This document shows, piece after piece, positions 14,089-21,497 of a DNA stretch of 31,181 nt. A program made the translations under genes and the position numbers. The notes under the pieces are model-generated. The model did not search any database, was not told the origin of the DNA, and was given only the letters and a program-made list of their open reading frames with translations. The DNA comes from a virus, in the IMG/VR virus record IMGVR_UViG_3300025117_000185, positions 1-31,181 of that record; one strand, given 5' to 3'. Numbering within the stretch: the stretch's first letter is position 1; every line of letters begins with the position of its first letter.

Positions 14089-14137
14089 TGTTTTCTTAGT
14101 GAAAAATTATAAATTTTGTTGAAATAGGAGAATGTAA

Positions 14138-14320
14138 ATGTCTGATCAAGAATTGAATCCAATGCAAATGTTTGTTAAGGAATACGAATCCTTATGTGAA
14201 AAACACGGTTTTCAATTAGAAGGAGTTCCTCAAGTTGCATTTGATAAAAACAAGTTTGGTGTATGGGAACAAGATTTAGTTATCAATCTAAGAGTTGTTC
14301 CCCTTCAAAAACGTGGTTAA
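14138..14320 (+). CDS. Small hypothetical protein (60 aa)
   Basis: A 60-residue protein with an N-terminal helix (NPMQMFVKEYESLCEKHGF) and a beta-like C-terminal half (DLVINLRVVPL). TAGGAG lies upstream of the ATG. It stands alone between the polymerase operon and the first structural gene and is followed by a strong terminator. It could be a small virion or regulatory protein; no family is recognised. Confidence 0.75.
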   Translation: MSDQELNPMQMFVKEYESLCEKHGFQLEGVPQVAFDKNKFGVWEQDLVINLRVVPLQKRG

Positions 14321-14358
14321 AATTAAATAAATCGCTAATTTCTTGGCGATTTCAGTAG

Positions 14359-14397
14359 AAAGGGTTGCTTCAAAGATTATTGAAACAATCCTTTTTT
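14359..14397 (+). terminator. Rho-independent terminator before the structural genes
   Basis: AAAGGGTTG (14359-14367) and CAATCCTTT (from 14386) form a stem with one G.U pair, extended inward by TTCAA/TTGAA, followed by a six-T run. A second hairpin, AAATCGC/GCGATTT at 14329-14352, lies just before it. Together they should end transcription from the 14138 gene. Confidence 0.8.
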
Positions 14398-14433
14398 GTT
14401 TAAATTGTCAAAAAATTAAGGAGGATTTTATAT

Positions 14434-15156
14434 ATGGCTCTTACTTTGATTAATGCTAATGCACCTAGATATACTGCGCTATCAACAGACATTGTTTTGT
14501 CTAAAATTGCAGGTTTAACTTATGTCGGTGCTATCGTTCATATTCTGGACGATGGAAGCGAATATATTGTTTCCGATGGCGCTGGAACTTTGGTCGCTTA
14601 TGCCGAAAAAGTTTCCGGTACAATGACTGCTACTGTTAGTGGAACGATTGCTGTTTCTGCTATTGCTGCTGGAGAAACTCATTTGGGGGAAGTTGGCGGA
14701 AAAGAAAACACTATTACCTGGCCTCCCGCTATAAGCACCGGTGGGGCGTATGTTGCTGGCGATTATGTTGGTACAGATGCCAGTCCAATAACTTTTACTG
14801 GCGCAACAAGAGTTTCTGGGGGAACAGGAATTATTCATAGCGCAGTTCTTGTTGACAAGGATTTACAATCTAAAACTATGGAGTTATGGCTTTTTGATAC
14901 CGCCCCAACTCCTCCAGCAGATAATGCCGCCTGGACTATTAGTGATGCTGATTCCGCAACCTTAATCGGAGTTATTGTCTTTGATACCTATTATGCTTCT
15001 GCTCTAAACAGCGTGGCAAATCCAACCAATTTAGGTATTGCTTTTAAGGCGGTTGGTGGATCGTCTATTTACGGGTGTCTTGTAACGAGAGGTACGCCTA
15101 CTTATTCTTCGGGAAATGGCAGTCTAACAATACGCTTGTCTATTTTGCAAGATTAG
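14434..15156 (+). CDS. Putative virion structural protein (240 aa)
   Basis: A 240-residue protein rich in Ala, Gly, Ser, Thr and Val with beta-strand patterning and no enzyme motif (VSGTMTATVSGTIAVSAIAAGE). Composition and location at the head of the structural region resemble phage head-decoration or neck/tail proteins. AAGGAGG precedes the ATG. It follows a strong terminator, so it needs its own promoter or read-through; none with clear sigma-70 boxes is seen. The exact virion location cannot be told. Confidence 0.75.
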   Translation: MALTLINANAPRYTALSTDIVLSKIAGLTYVGAIVHILDDGSEYIVSDGAGTLVAYAEKVSGTMTATVSGTIAVSAIAAGETHLGEVGGKENTITWPPAISTGGAYVAGDYVGTDASPITFTGATRVSGGTGIIHSAVLVDKDLQSKTMELWLFDTAPTPPADNAAWTISDADSATLIGVIVFDTYYASALNSVANPTNLGIAFKAVGGSSIYGCLVTRGTPTYSSGNGSLTIRLSILQD

Positions 15157-15165
15157 GAGACTATT

Positions 15166-15315
15166 ATGCCTAATTTTGCTTCAATGAGAAAACTTCTTCT
15201 GTCTGGAATAACCTTTGTATGGATTTTTTCTTCTGCAAATTCTCAGGCGTGGAAAACCAGAGGAAAATGGTTTTCTGATGGAATTTGGGGAGAGGAAGAA
15301 CTTTGGTATAGGTAA
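15166..15315 (+). CDS. Small hydrophobic protein (49 aa)
   Basis: A 49-codon frame starts at 15166 after TTAGGAGA and ends at 15315. It has a basic start followed by a hydrophobic stretch (LLLSGITFVWIFSSANS) resembling a signal peptide or anchor, then a Trp-rich tail (WKTRGKWF, WGEEELWYR). It lies 9 bp after the structural gene and 11 bp before the next, with the latter's ribosome binding site at its end. The tight fit supports a real gene. Function is unknown. Confidence 0.65.
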   Translation: MPNFASMRKLLLSGITFVWIFSSANSQAWKTRGKWFSDGIWGEEELWYR

Positions 15316-15326
15316 AGGAGAATATT

Positions 15327-16799
15327 ATGGCAGATGTACCATATGATGAAATTATTCCAAATGTAACAAACGGTTTAAATGCTTCAGTAGCATTGAACAA
15401 GGTTGGAAATGATGATGAGCGGTCTGTAAGATTTGTTAGTGCAGTTGCACAAGCCGGAGCAGAACTCGGATATTATGTGACTGGATCATACGCTTATGCC
15501 GCCGAAGAAAACAGGTTTTATAGGTACGACGGTAATGACTGGGTTGTTTCTTCGAACATCGTAACCAGCGCAATTTCTGGCGTTTTAACAGATTTAGTAA
15601 CAACAAACAAAACAACTCTTGTTGCCGCAATAAACGAAGTTAAAAATTTTGTTTTAAATGGCGGAACAATTGGTGGAGCAACTACCGTGACTGGTCTTAC
15701 TGCCGTTGTTGCAAATGTTTCTTCGTCTACCGGGGCGCTTTCTGCGCTCAGGGTGGACGCAAGTGCTTATGACGGAGCGGGATCACAGTGGGCGGGAATA
15801 TTCCCGCGAATCTATACGGTTTCTGGGCAAAGCGGGATCGGACAGTTAAGCGGTATTTTGACGGCGCTGTATCACGATGAGGGCTTTACCGTGTCTGAGT
15901 GGCAGGGGATCGAATCGGGTGCGGCATACGTTAGCGGCGCAGGAACAGTTTTAACAGACTCTTGGGGAATTGCCACCTCTCTACCTGTTGTTTCGGATGG
16001 AGCTTCAGTTGTTAGAGCCGCTGGCATTCGGATCAAACCTATGGCAACTACGGGCATTGGAACTGTATACGCCATTCTATCCGAACTTGTGGCTACTAGT
16101 TTTTTTAGTGGTAAGCTAGAAGTTAACAATGTGTCTGTGGCGATAGATGCACACCGCAGCGGCGGCGCAGTGGTGATTCAAAACACGGCGTATCAGGATC
16201 ATGCGTCATCAGGCGGCATTTTCACCTCTCGTTTTGCGAGGGGCACTGTCGATGTTCCGGTTCAGGTCAATAGCAACGATCTGATCAGTCAATTTACGGC
16301 ACAGGCTTATATTGACGGAGGGTTTCGAACCGTTGGATCGCTGCAATTCCTGGCCGCGGCAACCCCCGGAGTCGGGAGTTACCCCAGCAAGTTCTATTTG
16401 CGATTGATAGCCGATGGATCGACAACGTTAACCGCAAGAGCAATTTTTGAGGGCGATGGCGGCCTTACTTTGGGAACCTCATCGAAGGTTGGTAGTGGTG
16501 TATTCTATGGCGGACGTGTGGCGCTTGGGAAAAATGCCGCCGGAGCTATGCTTGATATATATGCAGATGCGGCAGACTGCGTGGGCATAATTGTAAATAG
16601 TCGAAACACCCCAACTCAGCCTTTGGCTCAATTTAAGCAAGACACGGTTTTAAAACTAGTGGTGGGCGTAGAAGGCATTTTAGAGTATAAGGGAACTATG
16701 GGAGATAGTTCGAAAAATCCGACAACAGACGCACCCACAGATTGGGTTCAAGTTGTTGTTGGAACTTCTACTTATTATCTTCCTGCATATGCTGCATAA
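15327..16799 (+). CDS. Tail fibre or spike-like protein (490 aa)
   Basis: The N-terminal 130 residues are soluble and end in TTNKTTLVAAINEVKNFV, a linker motif common in phage fibre and appendage proteins. From about residue 135 the protein is low-complexity beta sequence (VSSSTGALSALRVDASA) with fibre-like repeats (DGSTTLTARAIFEGDGGLTLG) and ends in SKNPTTDAPTDWVQVVVGTSTYYLPAYAA. The middle coding segment is clearly richer in G and C than its flanks (33 of 60 bases in 15781-15840 and 35 of 60 in 16141-16200), suggesting that an imported receptor-binding module was inserted between phage-like ends. A good AAAGGAG site precedes the ATG. Confidence 0.8.
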   Translation: MADVPYDEIIPNVTNGLNASVALNKVGNDDERSVRFVSAVAQAGAELGYYVTGSYAYAAEENRFYRYDGNDWVVSSNIVTSAISGVLTDLVTTNKTTLVAAINEVKNFVLNGGTIGGATTVTGLTAVVANVSSSTGALSALRVDASAYDGAGSQWAGIFPRIYTVSGQSGIGQLSGILTALYHDEGFTVSEWQGIESGAAYVSGAGTVLTDSWGIATSLPVVSDGASVVRAAGIRIKPMATTGIGTVYAILSELVATSFFSGKLEVNNVSVAIDAHRSGGAVVIQNTAYQDHASSGGIFTSRFARGTVDVPVQVNSNDLISQFTAQAYIDGGFRTVGSLQFLAAATPGVGSYPSKFYLRLIADGSTTLTARAIFEGDGGLTLGTSSKVGSGVFYGGRVALGKNAAGAMLDIYADAADCVGIIVNSRNTPTQPLAQFKQDTVLKLVVGVEGILEYKGTMGDSSKNPTTDAPTDWVQVVVGTSTYYLPAYAA

Positions 16800-16832
16800 A
16801 GTTAAAATATTCGAATCACAAAAGGTTATTAG

Positions 16833-17231
16833 ATGTCAACTTTTAAAAATTATGAAATTTATAGATCAAAACCAGTTTTAGATAGAATTATCAAAGAGAG
16901 AATGAATCCTTTGGTGGCTCTAAAACTCCGAAGTCTTTTTAGACTAATAGTTCCGAGATATGAAGATGTTGAATCCGAAAGAGGGAAGTTAATAGATTTA
17001 TACGGGCAAAAGGATAAAGAGGGAAAATTGGTTCAGGGGCCAAAAGATTCTAACGGGAATTCTACAATTATTCTTGCTGACGCAGAATCGTATGGTCGAG
17101 ATATTGAAATTTTAATGTCTGACGAGTTTGAAATCGGAGAAGAAAAACTTATTACTTCCGAAGACATAAAGACGATGGAAAAAATTAGCGCAGAAGATTT
17201 GATTATTCTTGGCGAATTAGTTAGAGAATAA
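16833..17231 (+). CDS. Hypothetical protein in the structural region (132 aa)
   Basis: A 132-residue helical protein with ESERGKLIDLYGQKDKEGKLVQG, a pattern reminiscent of the phage DUF1617 family near tail genes; this likeness is from memory and uncertain. The ribosome binding site is AAAGG. The C-terminus is acidic and helical (TMEKISAEDLIILGELVRE). It lies between a fibre-like protein and an adhesin-like protein, so a tail-assembly role is plausible. Confidence 0.75.
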   Translation: MSTFKNYEIYRSKPVLDRIIKERMNPLVALKLRSLFRLIVPRYEDVESERGKLIDLYGQKDKEGKLVQGPKDSNGNSTIILADAESYGRDIEILMSDEFEIGEEKLITSEDIKTMEKISAEDLIILGELVRE

Positions 17232-17268
17232 TGAAAATTCTGGTTAAAAAGGAGGGATGTTTTTAAAT

Positions 17269-17872
17269 ATGCCCAATCCTAACTTGATGAAAAAGATTGT
17301 TTTATGGAGCGAGAAAAGTTCAAAGATTGATTTATGATACTTTTACTGGAACTAATGGAACGGCTTTGACCTCTCACATTCCCGATGTAGACAAAGTTGG
17401 GGCCGGGTGGAAACAGGAAACAACCCCTTCGAGCGTTGTTCAAATTCAGAACAACACCGCAAAAGTCGTTAGTAATGCTGGAACTAACTATCCTGTAAAA
17501 TATATAGATTCGGGAAACAGCAATGTTGATGTTCGAGTCTCTCTTCTTCCAATCACAGATGGAGATATAGGAGTTGTTACTAGATGGTTTGGTGATAGGC
17601 AATATTGGATGACTAGATGGTATTTTACTTCTGCCGCTGTTCAAATTTACGAGAACAATTCTGGATATACTTTGAGGGCTTCGGTAGCAAAGACTGGAGG
17701 TCTTCAAAACTATTCTATTTCTTTTTTGGTTTCTGGAAACAACCTAACGGCGACGGTTGGTTCAACGGTGCTGACGCATTCTTCTTCCCTGTTTTCTTCT
17801 TCTACAAAACATGGAATTTGGATTCCCCTTACTAATTCTGCTGCGGATAATTTCGAAGTGTGGTCTATATGA
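17269..17872 (+). pseudogene. Lectin-like adhesin, N-terminus broken by one extra base
   Basis: AAGGAGG followed by ATG at 17257 or 17269 gives MPNPNLMKKIVL and then a stop after 22 codons. The long frame, which begins with a TTG at 17297 lacking a ribosome binding site, runs to 17872. Dropping one T from the TTTT at 17300-17303 joins them as MKKIVYGARKVQRLIYDTF. The main domain (DTFTGTNGTALTSHIPD, then IGVVTRWFGDRQYWMTRWYF, and a final NFEVWSI) matches the jelly-roll lectin (concanavalin/LamG-like) domains common in phage adhesins. The restored protein is about 200 residues. Its stop overlaps the next ATG. Confidence 0.75.
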
Positions 17873-18453
17873 AAAAGATATACTTGCTGGATAGTTACGT
17901 TGGAGATGGCTTGCTGCCAGAAACGGCGCATAGACCAAAAATATACGAAAAAATAAATTGGATTGAAGGAGATTTTTTGAGTGATCAACCAACAAATCAT
18001 CAAAATAATCAAATTGAACCATATCCAAACATTTTAATAATCGAGATTGCTTGCTCGGACGATACTTTCGACGCCATATTGTCTAATCAAGAATATGGAG
18101 TTGGCTCAATTCTTTACGATGAACCAAACCCAATGCCTCCAGACGAAAAACCAACCTTAACAGAATATGGAGAAAGAAGGTCTTATTTGGCAAAATTGAG
18201 ATTAACAAATCCCGAAATTGAATCAATTATTGGAAAATCAAATAATCCAAACACTAGACGATCCTCTTTTAACAATGCTGTAGCATGGGCAAAGTCTTTG
18301 AGTAGGAAACCAGAAAACTACGGAAACAGAATTATTATTGGCGGAACAATTGCCGTTCCAGCATATACAACTTCTCTTGGTAAAACTGTTTATGAAGGAA
18401 TTCAATCTGCTTCTAAAACAATTGGAAATATTGGGAAGAAGGAGGCGCAATGA
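17869..18453 (+). CDS. Hypothetical protein in the tail region (194 aa)
   Basis: The ATG at 17869 overlaps the stop of the adhesin as ATGA; the in-frame start at 17860 adds only three residues. The 194-residue protein starts MKKIYLLDSYVGDGLLPETA, has a proline-rich middle (YDEPNPMPPDEKPTLTEYG) and a Gly/Ile-rich segment (NRIIIGGTIAVPAYTT) near the C-terminus. Its stop overlaps the GH25 gene start. It is probably a virion or adhesin-linked protein, but no family is recognised. Confidence 0.75.
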   Translation: MKKIYLLDSYVGDGLLPETAHRPKIYEKINWIEGDFLSDQPTNHQNNQIEPYPNILIIEIACSDDTFDAILSNQEYGVGSILYDEPNPMPPDEKPTLTEYGERRSYLAKLRLTNPEIESIIGKSNNPNTRRSSFNNAVAWAKSLSRKPENYGNRIIIGGTIAVPAYTTSLGKTVYEGIQSASKTIGNIGKKEAQ

Positions 18454-19286
18454 CAGATTATAAATATGTTTTGGGTGTTGACGTTTGGGAAGGTCAACTA
18501 GACGTTGACGAGGACGAATTCAAGCGAGGCGGGGTCGAATACTTCATTGTTCGCTTGAATGATATAAACGGAATAAATCACAAGGACGAAAACTTTGATA
18601 AGCAGTGGGAGGAATCAAAGGGTTTTCTTCGATCTCCATATTATGTTTTTAGTCCCTGGCCGACAGGAATTGAAAACTTTCAATGGTTAGAAAGGAACAT
18701 GCCCGCAGATTGCGGAATTGTTTTTATTGATGTTGAGGTTAGTAATCCTCAGTGGAGTCCTGAAAAATATTCCAGAGAGTTGCAAGTCTTTATAGACCTA
18801 TGTAAAGAAAAATGGAAAACTTTAATTTATACCGGTGCATGGTTTTTGCCGATTGTCTCAGAATGGCCTAAAAATGTTTCGTACTGGTTAGCCCAATACC
18901 CGTTTTCTATGTATCCCGAAGAAAAAGAAAAATGGTCTTGGGATAAAATTAGAACCGAAACTGAAAAATTATATTGGCCTAAACCAAATCCAAAAATTGG
19001 CCCAATTGAGATGTGGCAGTGTACGGGTGACAGAATTATCCCTCCGGGGAACAATAGACCAATGGATTTCAACTTATTTCTGGGAACGGTTGAGCAACTC
19101 TATCAATGGTGGGGAGAAGTTTATGTTCCTCCAATCGAGCCTCCAACGCTTGAAGAAAGAGTTTTGGAACTAGAAATTGAAATGGTAAAACTAACTCAAA
19201 GAGTAAAAATGTTAGAAAAGAAAAGTCATATTCATGCGAAACCACAACCTCCAACTCTGCCCAGCGTAAGACCTCAACCATTTTAG
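18450..19286 (+). CDS. GH25-family muramidase with C-terminal coiled coil
   Basis: A 278-residue protein with a GH25 lysozyme layout: GVDVWEGQ with D11, IVFIDVE with D94 and E96, then a Trp-rich region and MWQCTGDR near the end of the domain. The family hydrolyses the beta-1,4 bond of peptidoglycan. After about residue 225 a linker leads to a leucine-heptad coiled coil (LEERVLELEIEMVKLTQRV) and a proline-rich tail, suggesting an oligomeric, particle-bound enzyme rather than a free endolysin. It sits among tail genes, away from the lysis cassette, and its start overlaps the upstream stop. A role in wall penetration at infection is inferred. Confidence 0.83.
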   Translation: MTDYKYVLGVDVWEGQLDVDEDEFKRGGVEYFIVRLNDINGINHKDENFDKQWEESKGFLRSPYYVFSPWPTGIENFQWLERNMPADCGIVFIDVEVSNPQWSPEKYSRELQVFIDLCKEKWKTLIYTGAWFLPIVSEWPKNVSYWLAQYPFSMYPEEKEKWSWDKIRTETEKLYWPKPNPKIGPIEMWQCTGDRIIPPGNNRPMDFNLFLGTVEQLYQWWGEVYVPPIEPPTLEERVLELEIEMVKLTQRVKMLEKKSHIHAKPQPPTLPSVRPQPF

Positions 19287-19295
19287 AATTTAACC

Positions 19296-19324
19296 TTGAC
19301 AAATTTCTAAGTGTGTGGTATCAT
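19296..19324 (+). promoter_or_regulatory. Sigma-70-like promoter
   Basis: TTGACA at 19296-19301 and TATCAT at 19319-19324 are 17 bp apart, a perfect -35 and a five-of-six -10. The spacer ends in TGTGG, as in the helicase-operon promoter. AAGGAG and the ATG at 19376 follow about 50 bp downstream. It starts the 19376-21369 gene group within the late-looking region. Confidence 0.88.
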
Positions 19325-19375
19325 TGGATTGCCTATAAAGGCAAAACAATACCATACACAAGGAGAATAACTGTT

Positions 19376-19546
19376 ATGAAACAAAATCAAGCATTTGAAA
19401 AAGCTAAAAGAACATCTGCTGAAGACAAAACGGAAGTTTTTGTTGTTTGGGATGGAAAGAACTTCGCAGTTGTGTATGAAGACGAATTTGCTGGTGATGA
19501 TGATCAAATCATTGCAGGTTTCTCAAAAGGTTATCAAACCCGCTAA
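19376..19546 (+). CDS. Small hypothetical protein (56 aa)
   Basis: The start at 19376 is chosen because AAGGAGAA lies just upstream and because an in-frame ATG at 19313 overlaps the promoter -10. The 56-residue product has a basic N-terminal helix (MKQNQAFEKAKR) and a beta-strand part (TEVFVVWDGKNFAVVYED). It is the first gene after a strong promoter, 24 bp before the exonuclease. No family is recognised. Confidence 0.78.
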   Translation: MKQNQAFEKAKRTSAEDKTEVFVVWDGKNFAVVYEDEFAGDDDQIIAGFSKGYQTR

Positions 19547-19570
19547 TTCGCTAACACAATTGGAGATTTC

Positions 19571-20521
19571 ATGGAAGAACAAATTTTTCAGAAGGCTTTT
19601 GAACAATGGAAGAATAGTGATGGGCATACCCCATTCTGGGACAGTCTTGCCTCAGAATGTGGGTATCCGTCCGGGGAAGATATGCGCTTAGTTTTTAAAC
19701 GTGAGCGCAAAAAGAGGGGGTTAAGTAAAAACTCTATTTTACCAACAGTCAAACAGAATTCTGGTGCTAAAATATTACTCCTAGATATTGAGAGCAGTCC
19801 GATTGTTGCATTCACATGGGGAGTGTATGATCAGAGAATTAACCCAGATGCAGTAATTCAAGATTGGCATTTGCTATCTTGGTCTGCTAAGTGGTTGTTT
19901 GATACTAAAAAAATGAGTGATGTTTTAACTTCCGAAGAAGCGAAAAATCATGATGACCGAAGGATTGTAGAGAAGATTTGGGGATTGTTAGATGATTGCG
20001 ATGTTGTAATCGCTCACAACGGGAATGGTTTCGATATTAAGCGATTGAATACTCGTTTTTTGAAACATGGCTTTCAACCCCCTTCTCCGTACAAGCAAAT
20101 TGATACCCTTTTGGTTGCCAGAAGCAATTTTGACTTTACGAGCAATAAATTAGACTTTATCAATAAGTTTCTAGGATTACGTCATAAAACCGATACTGGT
20201 TTCGATTTGTGGAAACGCTGTTTTAATGGTGATGAAAAAGCTCTTGCGGAGATGCTTTCATACAATGTAAACGATACGGATATTTTAGAAGATTTATATG
20301 TTCTTCTTCGTCCCTGGATGAAGAATCATCCTAATTTAGCATTATACAACGAGATTGAAGAATATTGCTGTCCCAATTGCGGATCGATTGAATTAGAATC
20401 AAATGGTTTTTATTATGGCGGAAGCGCAAAGTATGAATCTTTGAGATGTTCTTGTGGTGCTGTCTCAAGAAAGAAACAAAATTTACTAACTAAGGAGAAG
20501 AGGAAGAGTCTCTTGTCCTGA
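19571..20521 (+). CDS. DEDD-family 3'-5' exonuclease with C-terminal zinc ribbon
   Basis: The 316-residue protein has the three exonuclease motifs of RNase-H-like DEDD enzymes: LLLDIESSP with D72 and E74, IAHNGNGFDIKRL with D155, and YNVNDTD with Y231 and D235, the DEDDy arrangement of two-metal proofreading-type exonucleases. The N-terminal 55 residues look like a helical DNA-binding part (FWDSLASECGYPSGEDMRL). A zinc ribbon closes the protein (C267, C270, C293, C295). Its substrate could be DNA or RNA ends. It is next to the PhoH-like ATPase, which suggests linked RNA or DNA metabolism. Confidence 0.85.
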   Translation: MEEQIFQKAFEQWKNSDGHTPFWDSLASECGYPSGEDMRLVFKRERKKRGLSKNSILPTVKQNSGAKILLLDIESSPIVAFTWGVYDQRINPDAVIQDWHLLSWSAKWLFDTKKMSDVLTSEEAKNHDDRRIVEKIWGLLDDCDVVIAHNGNGFDIKRLNTRFLKHGFQPPSPYKQIDTLLVARSNFDFTSNKLDFINKFLGLRHKTDTGFDLWKRCFNGDEKALAEMLSYNVNDTDILEDLYVLLRPWMKNHPNLALYNEIEEYCCPNCGSIELESNGFYYGGSAKYESLRCSCGAVSRKKQNLLTKEKRKSLLS

Positions 20522-20538
20522 CATCAAGGAGGCCATCA

Positions 20539-21369
20539 TTGCTTGAGTATCGTGGTATAAAAGAAGTTCAATTATCTCAACAAGATTTAGCGAACTTTTA
20601 TGAAGGCGATTTTAAGTTTGACGACATGGTGGAAAACCAGTATTTGCTTATAAAAGATGAATCTGGAAATTATGTTGATAAATGTAGGTTTGATGGTAAA
20701 ACTCTGAACAGAATAGTAAAACCAAAATTTATCGAATCAAGAATGCTGGATAAGGTGAAAGCCCTTAATATTAGACAAGAAATATACATCGATCTATTGC
20801 ATCAAAAAGATATAACGATTAAATGCGTTCAAGGTTCGGCTGGCGCTGGAAAATCATTTATAGCAATTGCCTATTCCTTGCAAGAACTTGAAAAGGACAG
20901 ATCGAAAAAACTGTACATTCTTAGAAATAATGTTCCAATTGAAGGGGTTGAAGAATTGGGGTTTCTGCCTGGAACTGAATACGATAAACTAAAGCCATAT
21001 ATTATGTATGCTTCAGACGTTTTATCCGAGGGCGGTTTACAAATGATGGTTGAGACTGGAAGAATTGAGATGTTATATCTTGGAACTCTCAGGGGGAGAA
21101 ATTTGTCAAACGCAATTGTTCTGTGTAGCGAGTCTCAAAATATGACAGTAGAACACCTTGCCATGATTATTAGCAGAATGGGAAAAGATACAATTTCCAT
21201 ATTTGATTTTGACATGGATCAAGTTGACAAAAAGATATTCAGAACAAACAACGGTATGAAAAAAATGTACGAAGTTTTTCCTGGTGAAAAACTCTTTGGC
21301 TGTTGTGAATTGGAAGAAGTAGAACGTTCCGAATCAGCAAAACTAGCAAGAAAATTGTTAAATAAATAG
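20539..21369 (+). CDS. PhoH-like ATPase with altered Walker B
   Basis: This 276-residue protein is PhoH-like: GSAGAGKS at residues 99-106 is the Walker A, followed by GVEELGFLPGTEYDKLKPY and RGRNLSNAIVL, both typical of the family. The Walker B region reads LCSESQN, where PhoH proteins normally have ILDEAQN, so the metal-binding aspartate is serine (S197). Later motifs (SRMGKDTISIF, DQVDKK) are kept, with the usual GD before the Q replaced. The start is TTG at 20539 behind AAGGAGG. PhoH proteins are thought to be RNA-linked ATPases; weakened hydrolysis is possible here. Confidence 0.85.
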   Translation: MLEYRGIKEVQLSQQDLANFYEGDFKFDDMVENQYLLIKDESGNYVDKCRFDGKTLNRIVKPKFIESRMLDKVKALNIRQEIYIDLLHQKDITIKCVQGSAGAGKSFIAIAYSLQELEKDRSKKLYILRNNVPIEGVEELGFLPGTEYDKLKPYIMYASDVLSEGGLQMMVETGRIEMLYLGTLRGRNLSNAIVLCSESQNMTVEHLAMIISRMGKDTISIFDFDMDQVDKKIFRTNNGMKKMYEVFPGEKLFGCCELEEVERSESAKLARKLLNK

Positions 21370-21376
21370 GTTATAA

Positions 21377-21447
21377 GCCAGTATAGCTCAACGGCAGAGC
21401 AAGTGTTTTGTAAACACTAGATTCGGGTTCAAATCCCCATTCTGGCT
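21377..21447 (+). tRNA. tRNA-Thr (UGU anticodon)
   Basis: A full cloverleaf can be drawn: acceptor 21377-21383 with 21440-21446, D stem GCTC/GAGC, anticodon stem AGTGT/ACACT around TTTGTAA (anticodon TGT at 21409-21411), and a T loop TTCAAAT. Two mismatches are seen, T21382/T21441 in the acceptor and C21424/C21438 in the T stem. No CCA is encoded. It would read ACA codons. It stands between the PhoH-like and terminase genes. Confidence 0.88.
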
Positions 21448-21455
21448 CTTTATTC

Positions 21456-21481
21456 TCCCTCTTTGCTAAAGAGGGATTTTT
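21456..21481 (+). terminator. Strong terminator after the tRNA
   Basis: TCCCTCTTT (21456-21464) and AAAGAGGGA (21468-21476) form a perfect nine-bp stem with a GCT loop, followed by five T residues. It ends the transcript carrying the exonuclease, PhoH-like protein and tRNA before the terminase genes. Confidence 0.9.
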
Positions 21482-21497
21482 GTATTTAGGAGGTAAA

